Source: Skermanella stibiiresistens SB22 (lineage in GTDB: Bacteria > Pseudomonadota > Alphaproteobacteria > Azospirillales > Azospirillaceae). Taken from it: a stretch of DNA of 64,000 bases. The translations under genes were made by a program, and so were the position numbers. This document shows, piece by piece, positions 43,401 to 46,917 of this stretch. The stretch is from NCBI RefSeq assembly GCF_000576635.1, contig NZ_AVFL01000013.1:124001-188000 (forward strand), in the 5' to 3' direction. Position 1 is the first letter of the stretch. Each line of letters starts with the position of its first letter. The notes beneath the pieces were generated by a model. The model was not told the DNA's origin and made no database searches. It saw only the letters and a list, made by a program, of their open reading frames with translations.

Positions 43401-46400
43401 CAATCCACGACCGACAGCTTCAGCTACACGGTCAAGGATGGCGCCGGGGCGACCTCCACCGCGACGGTCACCCTGACCATCACCGGCGTCAACAACGCCC
43501 CGGTCGCGGTATCCGACACGGCGGCCACCACGGCGACCCAGGTGATCACCGCGACCGGGGCCGCGGGCCTGCTGACCAACGACACCGATGTCGACAGCGG
43601 CGACAGCGCCGGGCGGATCACCGCCGTCGACGGCAAGTCGGCCAGTGTCGGCGCCACCATCACCCTGACGTCGGGCGCGCGGCTCACCGTCGCGGTGGAT
43701 GGCACCTACGTCTACGATCCGAACGGCGCCTTCGGCACGCTGGCCGTCGGCCAGACCGCGACCGACAGCTTCGGCTACACGGTCGCCGATGGCTTTGGCG
43801 GGACCGCCGAGGGACGAGCCACCATCACGATCACGGGCGTCAACGACGCGCCCACCGCGGCGACCGACAGCGCCACCGTGTCCGAGAAGGGTGTCCTGCT
43901 GGTGCCGACGCTGGGCGTGCTGGCCAACGACACCGACATCGACCAGAACGACAGCCTGACCGTCACCGCGGTCAACGGGGCGTCCGCCTCCGTGGGGCAG
44001 CCGATCGCGCTGAGCTCCGGCGCCGTGCTGACGCTCAAAGCCGATGGCTCCTACATCTACGACCCGAACTCGCGGTTCAACGCCTTGGGCCAGGGTCAGT
44101 CGGCGACCGATAGCTTCACCTACACGGCGACCGACCTGAACGGCGCCTCCAGCACAGCCACGGTCGTCATCACCATCACCGGCCTCAACGACGGTCCCGT
44201 GCCGCAACCCGGCACCGGCACGGTGTTCGAGGACTCCGCCGTCACCGTCGGCGCCGCCGACGGCGTGCTGTCCAACCTGACCGACGGCGATCTGGGCGAC
44301 ACCGCGACCGTCTCGGCGGTCGGCGGCGACCCCACAGCGGTCGGGCAGACCATCACCCTGACCTCCGGCGCGCTGCTGACCGTCAACGCCAACGGTTCCT
44401 ACCGCTACGATCCCAACGGCAAGTTCGAGGCGCTTGCGGCTGGCACCACCACGACCGACAGCTTCACCGCCACCGTCCGGGATGGCACCGGCGCCACGGC
44501 GACCGCGACGGTCACCCTGACCATCATCGGCGCCAACGACGCGCCGGTCGCCAAGGCGGACACCGGAGCCGTCGTCCAGGGCGGCACGGTGACGGTGGCG
44601 GCCTCGGCCGGCGTGCTGGCCAACGACACGGACGTCGACACCGGCGCCAGCCTCAAGGTGTCCGCCATCGACGGTCAGAGCAGCAGCGTCGGGCGGACCA
44701 TCGCCTTGGCGTCCGGCGCCCGGCTGACGATGGCCGCCGACGGCGGTTACGTCTATGACACCAACGGCGCCTTCCCGGGTCTCGCCGCTGGCCAAACGAC
44801 GACCGACAGCGTCAGCTACACCGTCTCCGACGGTATGGGCGGCACGGCGACGGCGACACTGACCCTGACGATCACCGGCGCCAACGACGCTCCGGTCGCG
44901 ACCGACGATACCGCGACGACCCCGGAAAACGGCGCCCTCTCCAAGACCGCGGTCGCCGGCCTGCTCGCCAACGACACCGACGCCGATCAGGGCGCCACCC
45001 TGACCGTGACCATGGTCGAGGGCTCCGCCGCGGCGGTGGGGTCGACCATCACGCTGGCCTCCGGCGCCACGCTGAAGGTCATGTCCGACGGGTCCTACGT
45101 CTACGATCCCAACGGCAAGTTCGAAGCGCTGGCGCCGGGCACCACCGCGACCGACAGCTTCCGCTATACCGTCGCCGATGGAGTGGGCGGCACCGCGACC
45201 GCGACAGCGACCATCACCATCGTGGGCGTCAACAACGCTCCGGCCGCCGTCGCCGACGCGGCGACCGTCGCCGAGGACGCCGTTCTGGTGGTGCCCGCCA
45301 AGGGCGTGCTGGCCAACGACACCGACGCGGACGCCGGAACCACGCTGACCGTCACGGCGGTCAACGGCGATCCGGCCGCGGTCGGCACGGCGATCCGGCT
45401 GCCTTCCGGTGCGACGGTGACCGTGATGGCCGATGGTTCCTACACGGTCGATACCAACGGAAAATACGCCACTCTGGCCGCCGGCGAGATGGTGACCGAG
45501 AGCTTCGGCTACACGGTCAGCGACGGCAAGGGCGGCACAGCCACGGGTGTCGCCACGGTGACCATCGTCGGCACCAGCGACACCCCGACCGTGACCGGAA
45601 CCATCGCGCCGGTGACCGCGCTCGAAGGAGTCGCCTTCTCGGCCAAGGTGCCCGAAGGTCTGTTCACCGACACCGACGCGTCGGATACGCTGGTCCTGTC
45701 GGCCGACCTGACATCCGGCGCCGCCTTGCCGGCTTGGCTACGGTTCGACGCCACGACCGGCACCTTCAGCGGCACGCCGGCGGGGACGGATGCCGGCACG
45801 CTCACGGTGCGGGTGACCGCCACCGATCCCAGCGGCGCCACGGTGACGACCAGCTTCGTCATCACCATCCAGGAAGCCACGAGGGTGGTCACCCCGGTCG
45901 TGACGGCGCCGCCGACCGTCATCCCCACGGTGGCGGAACCGGTGTCCGTCACACCCGTGCCGGACCTGATCATCCTGCCGCTGGTCCAGGCGACCTCGAC
46001 CTTCGCCTCCTCGACCTCGATTGAGACGGGTGGCGATCCATCCATCGCTTCGCTGTCATCCGGCCAAGCCAGCCTGCTATCCGGCGGCATCCAAATCCCG
46101 AGTCTCAACTCGGTAGACATCCTCGCCGGCCAGTCGCGCATGGTCAGTGTCGGCGCGGCCGATGGGGCGGGCGGCCTGCGGGTCCTCATCCCCGTGAACG
46201 ATCAGTCGCTCGGCGGGGTGACAGGCGACAGCTTCCGGTTGCCGGCTGGAGTGTTCGGGCATGGCGACGCCAAGGCGGTGATCACGATCGAGGCGACCCT
46301 GGCGGACGGCACGCCGCTGCCGAAGTGGCTCAAGTTCGACGCCACCTCGGGCACGTTCAGCGGCACGCCCCCCAAAGGCGAGAACGGGCGTTTGGACATC

Positions 46401-46721
46401 AAGGTGACCGCCCGCGACAAGACCGGAGCCGAGGCGGTGGTCAACTTCAAGCTTGGCACCGCCAAGTCCGAAGTCCCCGCCGCCGACCCGGCGGACGCGC
46501 CGGCCGACGGGGCGCCCGAAGCCGGCAAGACCACCGACGCCGGACGGCAGGGCGACCAGCGGCACGCGCGCGATCCGCTGGTGGGCAAGCCGTCGCTGAC
46601 GGCACAGCTCAAGGCGGCCGGGCGGGCCGGCGGGCAGGGGGGCTTCATGGCCGAGGGCTTGGCGCTTCTGGAGAGCCTGATGAAAGCCGCCGGCATCGAC
46701 GACATCGACCGCGCCGCCTGA
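22383..46721 (+). CDS. giant adhesin, C-terminal fragment (8112 codons; continuation of the gene at 8383)
   Basis: Second part of the broken adhesin. The frame opens at GTG 22383 inside the transposon end; genuine adhesin sequence starts at 22418. Layout by base: beta-strand repeats to 24420; cadherin-like plus [10 protein letters not shown] (near 24960); repeats to 26770; a cadherin-like segment with SVTLREAVA (near 27300); repeats to about 35080, some 35 LTKxGxGxL units in total; cadherin-like domains to 36700; CADG-like (36700-37000); a VCBS-like domain; Calx-beta (37670-38030); an Ig-like PTIVSVTPP domain; SdrD-like VFADANRNSVLDAGE (38440); Calx-beta (39310-39650); seven ~115-residue cadherin-like units (39665-42060); nine VCBS units (42460-45590); and two CADG-like domains. 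It ends in a short polar/helical tail (GLALLESLMKAAGIDDIDRAA), the likely type-I-like export region. There is no cysteine-rich or beta-barrel autotransporter domain. A TolC-like gene follows. Confidence 0.92.
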   Translation: MVAFDTRYRGNASVGVLSGTLTLSGVIGDGPSSFNLTKVQSGTLVLSGTNAYDGTTTVSAGTLSVADDANLGSGAVTLAASTTLAVTGATTIDNAIALGGAATITNVNDVTLSGALSGAGALTKSGAGTLTLTSTSNSSATSTLAVSAGTVSVATNTTLVGGAVTLSGGNLTITGTGTYTNAITVSAAGTITNANAVTLSGVIGGSSALTKAGAGVLTLTGTQTHTGTTTVLAGELSVAADSNLGSAAVTLNGGTLTVTGAVTIDNLIELGVNNGTVSAVGAATLSGVISGAGNLTKSGSSALTLSGNNTYTGATTLSSGVLIVTHNNALGTSAGGTTVANGTTLRVGNGLTIADALTLSGTGVNAGFGALKVNEGTGSATVTGNITLAAATDIGAYNAGDTLTLSGTISGGFALTKVGSGTVVLSGAGNSHTTTTVSTGTLSIGADGNLGSGQLTLASGTTLLLTGTTANIDNALATTAATISVGTGASATLSGTLTGSGTLAKIGAGVLTLSGAATSSGAVTVSAGTLLVNNTYSVASLAVSSGATLGGSGTVSTGATTVANGGTLAPGNSPGKLTVQGLTLSGGSTFNVEIASPGTTAGTDYDQVAATAVDLTGATLNVSITGTLTVNSTFKIIDNTGSSPVTNNFTGLGQGASFTSGTGKYSISYTGGDGNDVVLTFLGTIPTLTNLSGDSVALNASAPVRLDTGTAAVVADATLGALNGGAGDWNGASLSVRRVTAGTADATANDVFAFDTAGADFVLDNGSLKTVSGNTTFATVTNNGGVLTVTFTGTNVATTALVQQVAQRITYSNNTPYGDATLRFTIANSAGSNTADVTVTSSTIHVDSTSDDADGDAADGFSLREALARGVTQTGADTIKVVLSDNSAITLGSGVTSGAGDTLDLDGANGLTIQGSTLTLGGTLSIGNGTGDTATISTVIAGSNLGLTKTGAGTLTLSGTNTYTGTTTVSAGTLALGNGSAIADAGAVSVDSGATLALNAGETIGAVTGAGSITLGASTLTLGSGGGSGTFSGIISGTGALTKTGTGTQTLTGANTYSGATTVSGGTLEVGHNSALGTTAGDTTVGNGAALSVLDGITLAENLTLAGTGVSSSGALIGTGTVTVSGTLTLTSNTRITVGSGGSLTASGVLSGNSTLTKAGTGTLTLTGDSGTWGGAVTISAGTLVAGHNNALGNTTGTTTVQSGAALALANGVTVAEDLIVTGAGVTNTGAVRVDSGTATLSGTVTMAGATQFGAGSGASLTLGGVISGGQNVTKVSAGTLTLSAANTYSGGTTVSAGTLLVTGSLGATSSVTVASGATLGGTGSIFASSSSNTVTISSGATLAPGVAGTNSGAGTLTINGNLSMVSGATLSVDIAGATAGTGYDQVVVNGTVGISGVTISATHGYAAASQAQYLIISNDGSDAITGTFTSLAEGGTLTASGKALTASYITSGGTGNDFTLTAPANNAPTAVNLDTNSVAWAGTGNTVTLDNLFDATVADAELGALNGGAGDWNGGSLTVQRSGTAVATDILGFDTGNTPLFTVSGANLEASGQIFATFTSANGVLTVTFNSSGTTATTALVQDALRRVTFRTDTPTGNMAVAYSLSDGTAAATGTVTVTSNTITVNATGETSDADRNSVTLREAVAIAAAQSAGAETLVLTSALAAQTTTLTAGLTLTESLTLDADAASGFTLAGSTVTLNSGVVLTVTNGSADTATISSVIAGSGGLTKTGAGTVTLSGSNTLTGALAVTGGTLSAAHASAIASTSDLTLNGGTLASTAASPSYTKGITLGAGGGTVDFSGGSLTLSGVISGTGSLTVTSTDGGKALALNGNNTYGGGTVLSNGILTADSNTAVGTGSLTIIGGKIRAGSAGVTLSNAVTLGGTLTFSGSHAMTFSGAVDLGNADRTIDNTISSDLTFSGVISNGSLTIAGSAATGAVILSGANTHTNTTVSGGNGTTNTNTLSVASNASLGNGTVTLNGPGAILKVTAATTISKDIAIGSSGGKLENSAAVILSGIISGSGALTKQGAGTLTLGSANTHTGAVTISAGTLDFGGGASISASSGVTVDSGATLSVTNGGKTIASLAGAGTVSLTSWNLTVGNASDTTFSGVISGTGSGITKIGTGTLTLTGANTYTGSTTVSAGGLTLNKSGGALSDTTAVTVASGATLTLSANDTIGSLAGAGTVALGSSTLVSGGNNTSTEFSGTITGSGGGSINKMGTGVLTLSGTNSYVGGTTLTAGTIAAGAVGALGSGGISFSTGTTLDLTVSGTFANYIDMAANATINVGTGISATLSNVVAGTSTLTKSGDGTLTLTGTQSSTGGGAITVSAGTLAVAADANLTSGTLTLAGGNLSVTAATTISKAIALSSAGTISNDAAVTLSGIISGTGALTKAGTGTLTLTGTQTGTGAMTVSAGTLAVAADGNLTSGSLTLDGGNLSITGATTIDNAIAVSSAATITNSAAATLSGIISGSGTLTKNGAGVLTLSATQTATGGLTVTDGTAKIGAAANMLGGTLTLNGGTLDVGGNSFTLGNAVVFGANGATINTDNNANNGLTLSGAVTGSGNLTKTGASVVYFNNLSAITGDIAVNAGSIVAAGTSTFGSGQITLATGTNLGVAGSTRSIASNIVLAGNALFYTGQPTDTVNGETITFSGVVSGAGNLTIIGGTSPAGNLVVLSGTSTHTGTTTLSTGRLSVASDVNLGSGALTLSANTTLVISAATTIDNDVVLAGNAAVSNADAVTLSGIISSSGGLTKTGAGTLTLTATQTHIGTTTVSAGALSVAADGNLGSGAVTLSGGALEVTGTGVTIDNDIVVGSSHGTVANANAVTLSGVLSGAGDLTKSGAGTLTLSATQTHTGTTTVLAGALCVAADANLGSGAVTLNGGTLEATGTDITIDNAIALGSDGGTVANANALTLTGLLSGTGGLTKTGAGTLTLLNAGNRTSFTGTTTVSAGTLTVGRNQVGSSPNITVTAISGKDSLGGGALTLNGGTLSVGGSGQQVFAQAVTIGSGGGTINTTVNVKLSGQVTAAAGVTLTKTGSGGVLSLSNTGNSTSFAGNITVAANGSAVEIGDSSGPFATQANTGTITLGANTTLQLPSATAAALTLGNAIVLTGNATIQTSQHTLTLSGAISGNFSLTKSGSGTLALSNTGNSQLATTVSNGTLSIAADGNLGTGTATVTLTSGAVLALGDGASTDNQIFVASGGGSVNVASGSATLSGAVTGTAALAKTGGGTLTLTGANTSYGGALTVSAGTLVAGHNSALGTTAGATTVSSGATLQIGSGIFIAEAVTVSGTGDGGVGALYASSGAGTVSGTVTLGADATVGTASGATLTLTGGIADGSSTFNLTKAGAGAVALTTSASSYDGTTTVSAGTLSVAADGNLGAGALTLAAGTTFEVTGATTIDNAVALSGAATIQTDAAVTLSGAMSGGALALTKSGTGTLTLSGSTNKTGLTGGVTVSAGTLAATSNNALVGGTVTLTGTTLGLTGTDTYTNAIALGTGGGTVEVASSIAGTVSGVISGSNALTKTGAGNLVLSGTNTYSGGTTVSAGTLTGTTTSLQGNILDNAAVVFDQSADGTYAGVLSGTGSLTKSGTGNATLSGANTHSGGTTVSAGTLTGTTTSLQGNILDNAAVVFDQSADGTYSGVLSGTGSLTKSGTGNLTLSGANTHTGGTAVSAGTLTGTTTSLQGNILDNAAVVFDQTADGTYSGVLSGTGSLTKLGAGTLTLSGANTYSGGTTVSAGTLTGTTTSLQGNILDNAAVVFDQSTDGTYSGVLSGTGTLTKLGTGAVTLGGANTHTGLTTVSAGTLGISSEANLGSGGLTLAGGTLAFTGTGAQSLTKAITLGTGGGTISYGLTGGSDELTLSGAITGTTSLTKAGAGAVKLTNATNNGNTWSTTVAGGTLSMTADVNLGSGTVTLAAGTALRVTTATTIHNAVTLTGDASVQTDSAVTLDGAVAASGFALTKIGAGTLTVTGATGGMSVTTGTLAVATASALTGTLSLSGGTLDVTGATVALTNAITLGASSGTVSTSGALTLSGAITGTGNLTKSGAGTVTLTGANTYTGTTTVGAGTLSVNGTLTGGGAVTVSTGATLAGSGTIAGAVSIANGGFIAAGNSPGKLTLTNGLTIAAGGTLVAELNGTVAGTGYDQIDVTGTVDITGSKLTLSLGYAPASGDSFILIANDGTDAITGTLKTSDGFRVEEGETITSGIYTFRVSYVGGTGNDLTLTVMNFAPVLDATPSPTLTTVAEDIADAANTGTLVSSLVTGAITDQDGTAASAIAVTAVDNTNGAWQYSTDGGANWTAFGGTVTASAARLLDATDRIRFVPTADHNGSATITFRAWDKSTGTAGTVADTSTNGGTSAYSTVTDTATITITAVNDRPVVTAGGGATPTHAPGLGAVVVDGGLTLTDIDNANLDGATVTLTNRPNGASETLALTGSALTAAQTAGITVTSYDSSTGVLTLSGTATKAAYQAALRAVTYDNALAIPDATARSVTFTVRDTSGDGATRDATAVSRSIAFNTTPTLPTNTGMTVAEGASAQTITAAMLSATDGEQTRTGLVYTVTSLAGHGTLRLNGTALAAGGTFTQGDLDGGLVTYGHDGSDTTSDSFGFSVGDGTTTLTGKTFAITVTPVNDPPVISGVPTTAIDITDRRTAKPFSDATVTDSDLPGQNLTVQVAILPGSGALAGGTSSGTGSFDAGTGVWSFTGTAAQATAALRGVVFTPTENRVAPGTTDTVGLTLTVNDGTATVTNANAVVKVSSVNDAPYANRTISKATATQGTPFSLTVGSGAFGDDDANDPLTIAAASSNGDPLPVWLSFDPTTKTFSGTPGNGDVGTVKVRLTATDKSGASVSDIFILTVENINDAPAAVDDRATTDENTSFTLAAARGVLSNDTDPDTGDTRVVSEVNGLTSSVGRAITLSGGGKVTIRQNGTVVFDPNGAYGALNSGDSVVEQVRYTIVDSKGATSTATLFITVQGRNNGPVLQPDKTVTVDQDSGAIGLSITRPVDAENDALTIRISALPTAGMVTTAEGTAVTVGTTLTSDQLANLTFTPPAGYNGDAGILIYSVSDGGVSAEQAVKIVVSSVQRLDVVAADTVRSEGNAGSTTLTFRITRTGDTSAVTVVDWQVNEPTRNHVADSADFTGGLPFGKATLAAGANFVDVTIQVAGDTVVETDESFVFSVTGVATSITGGKVVFQREAAQGAILDDDRDVTPPTIVSVTPPAAGNYVDGDQLTFTVKFSEAIDTTELGTPRLALTLGKTVRYAELITVPGQSADTLTFSYTVTSADADKDGISVGQKINLNGGKIQDAAGNKAATTLGALGTGNVIVNTFRGVVVDGYITGGTVFADANRNSVLDAGESSSITDGSGNFEILGGSGPYILIGGHDISTGLAFNGIFEAPPRAKVINPLTTLLTGIAGLSATDGQIAEAQTVVKSALGLDGGIDLLSYDPIVEATTAGRSAGEITAAVNAQAEAAKIANLLVQGSSVLAGAATTPVSQGDAGRAVLAALADIVKALPTGGRIDLASATTIEAVLRNAAGRLSGIDASRVATVAADAAQVIGASNSAVDTANQGGSSDALDNLTRMTQAQVVAQGTAATALQTGTAGGGLSDAVSNFTGTNLATQVDQASVGIVVPSRLEIVATDAAKAEGDTGSTTHTFTVTRSGGLSGALTVDWQVSGSDTLDGDDFGGTLPSGTVTFADGETTKTITVSISGDQGIEADETFGVTLSNPSVAAALVTDTAFGVILNDDPAAPQITLPGATAVVVGTATSIAGLSVADGNSATVTVTLTPVNGTAAVTGPATIVASGGVLTISGSVADVNATLATLRYTGNAGSTTGAIDVAVSDGDPTTTDAAGSLAISILSAPENTLPSRPAVVAGVSSEIFGISVADTDSGTVTVTLTPTHGTVAVTDFGTATSTALSGDRVQISGSVADVNKVLASLEFTAERNVLGASLLIVTADADAPTDDDSDLLSIDVLSSPEAASPTAQTVVAGQPQAITGLSVGDFDTAELQVTLVPTNGQIGIEAVGSVVITHPNATTLRLTGTAADINASLAGLTFSGTPGATSGGIEVLTTDLDARTPDPTVTVDLTIVNPPSLDLPRQPSVVAGTTVAISGITVADADPGDITVTLTPAGGTVAAQAAAGATVATASDGTLTITGAVATVNATLANLTFTAGSAGSATIAITVNDGDARTDDATAALSIAISAAAELTLPTTAVAAAGTPTTIPGISLSDVGGDLVTFRLTATNGTAVITPVGGASVADLGNGVFTLIGNASDINATIAAMTFNGTQGAATATLRLQADFTDPALSPIDKTLSISLVNPPALTLPEAAAVVVTAGQSGAIPGISVTDYDDASVTVTLTPSGGTIATVASGSATITTGADGRLIVSGTKDDVNATLAALTFTSATGATTGSVTVTASDSDPVSPDVTATLPVTVVTPVQLTMPTTGTAIAGVPTELHGFSVTGASGSTVAATVTPTGGTIAMTAKGAATIVVGTGGEVTVTGNPADVTATLESLQFTMTVGATAPSLAVSVSDGDSRTVDPSSTIALGVSTVLPPLAGGDRTVTATDNTALSLPEDGSAPSGANIRLAPAILPNTDGNSPNAIRILSVSGGTLTRADGTVIDLGPAGSVLTLTGSILDLRFTPDANRDTAATFSYVMVDTVHGTPNSAASTASISITPVNDTPTGTADTGAVGTGGTLTVAAGSGLLANDSDRDTGDTLVVSAVNGSTAAVGQTITLPSGALIRVNADGSYSYDANGAFVALAAGTTGTDSFTYTVTDQAGVSATTTVTLTITGVNDAPVANADSFGVAANAKLTGDAAGVLANDRDPDTGDTLRVAAVNGATDAVGRQITLPSGALLRLNADGSYSYDPNGRNDKLPAGVTATDSFSYTIRDGAGVTATSTVTITITGVNDAPVAVADKVTLAENSVFSVAGIGVLANDTDIDTGDTLTVMAVDGQTASVGQTITLGSGAKLLLNADGSYRYDTNGAFRGLAQGQSTTDSFSYTVKDGAGATSTATVTLTITGVNNAPVAVSDTAATTATQVITATGAAGLLTNDTDVDSGDSAGRITAVDGKSASVGATITLTSGARLTVAVDGTYVYDPNGAFGTLAVGQTATDSFGYTVADGFGGTAEGRATITITGVNDAPTAATDSATVSEKGVLLVPTLGVLANDTDIDQNDSLTVTAVNGASASVGQPIALSSGAVLTLKADGSYIYDPNSRFNALGQGQSATDSFTYTATDLNGASSTATVVITITGLNDGPVPQPGTGTVFEDSAVTVGAADGVLSNLTDGDLGDTATVSAVGGDPTAVGQTITLTSGALLTVNANGSYRYDPNGKFEALAAGTTTTDSFTATVRDGTGATATATVTLTIIGANDAPVAKADTGAVVQGGTVTVAASAGVLANDTDVDTGASLKVSAIDGQSSSVGRTIALASGARLTMAADGGYVYDTNGAFPGLAAGQTTTDSVSYTVSDGMGGTATATLTLTITGANDAPVATDDTATTPENGALSKTAVAGLLANDTDADQGATLTVTMVEGSAAAVGSTITLASGATLKVMSDGSYVYDPNGKFEALAPGTTATDSFRYTVADGVGGTATATATITIVGVNNAPAAVADAATVAEDAVLVVPAKGVLANDTDADAGTTLTVTAVNGDPAAVGTAIRLPSGATVTVMADGSYTVDTNGKYATLAAGEMVTESFGYTVSDGKGGTATGVATVTIVGTSDTPTVTGTIAPVTALEGVAFSAKVPEGLFTDTDASDTLVLSADLTSGAALPAWLRFDATTGTFSGTPAGTDAGTLTVRVTATDPSGATVTTSFVITIQEATRVVTPVVTAPPTVIPTVAEPVSVTPVPDLIILPLVQATSTFASSTSIETGGDPSIASLSSGQASLLSGGIQIPSLNSVDILAGQSRMVSVGAADGAGGLRVLIPVNDQSLGGVTGDSFRLPAGVFGHGDAKAVITIEATLADGTPLPKWLKFDATSGTFSGTPPKGENGRLDIKVTARDKTGAEAVVNFKLGTAKSEVPAADPADAPADGAPEAGKTTDAGRQGDQRHARDPLVGKPSLTAQLKAAGRAGGQGGFMAEGLALLESLMKAAGIDDIDRAA
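22409..22417 (+). repeat. right copy of the direct repeat flanking the insertion
   Basis: CGGAAACGC, identical to 15942-15950. Joining 15950 to 22418 gives codons reading V-T-L-S-G-N-A-S-V-G-V-L-S-G-T-L-T-L-S-G without a frame change. Confidence 0.85.
33033..33800 (+). repeat. four near-identical 192-bp tandem coding repeats
   Basis: Units begin at 33033, 33225, 33417 and 33609. Each encodes 64 residues, VSAGTLTGTTTSLQGNILDN, then AAVVFDQ-S/T-ADGTY-x-GVLSGTG-x-LTK and so on. Most bases are identical between units, unlike the well-diverged repeats elsewhere in the gene, so the amplification or homogenisation is recent. Confidence 0.92.
42460..45590 (+). repeat. nine VCBS-type tandem repeats
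   Basis: About 345 bp each. The signature is GVLANDTDxDxGDxLxVxAVNG...VGxxITLxSGAxLxxxADGSYxYDxNGxF...TDSFxYTVxDxxGxxxTATVTxTITGVNDAPVA. The Asp-rich LANDTDxDxGD and ADGSYxYD loops are the usual calcium-binding positions of such domains. Confidence 0.85.
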
Positions 46722-46742
46722 CCGGCATTCCCGCGCGTTCTC

Positions 46743-46768
46743 CCCCGGGCATCGCTTGGATCCCGGGG
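46743..46768 (+). terminator. GC-rich hairpin after the adhesin gene
   Basis: CCCCGGG (46743-46749) pairs with CCCGGGG (46762-46768) across 12 bases. No T-tract follows, so it is a weak candidate. Confidence 0.3.
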
Positions 46769-46837
46769 ACGGCGCGCGGGCGCGGCGCCATTTCCAATGA
46801 CATTCTCCGATAATTGAATTGACCTGAGCGAGTTCAG

Positions 46838-46875
46838 GAAATACACCTTATGGCTTAACTATTTAGATGTATTTC
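46838..46875. promoter_or_regulatory. AT-rich inverted repeat upstream of the TolC-like gene
   Basis: GAAATACACC (46838-46847) and GATGTATTTC (46866-46875) are complementary at 9 of 10 positions. The sequence CTTATGGYTTAA/CTTATGGTTAAA also recurs at about 46847 and 46876. This lies in the AT-rich leader before ATG 46918 and may hold its own promoter and operator. Confidence 0.35.
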
Positions 46876-46917
46876 TTATGGTTAAATTCGGTTGTTGGTC
46901 TTCCAGACGGGGCGGGT

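Noticed and set aside
8383-46721. Two independent adhesin genes, or one gene broken by a sequencing frameshift
   Set aside because: The exact direct repeat, in-frame rejoining and a transposase inside the gap explain the split better than either alternative.
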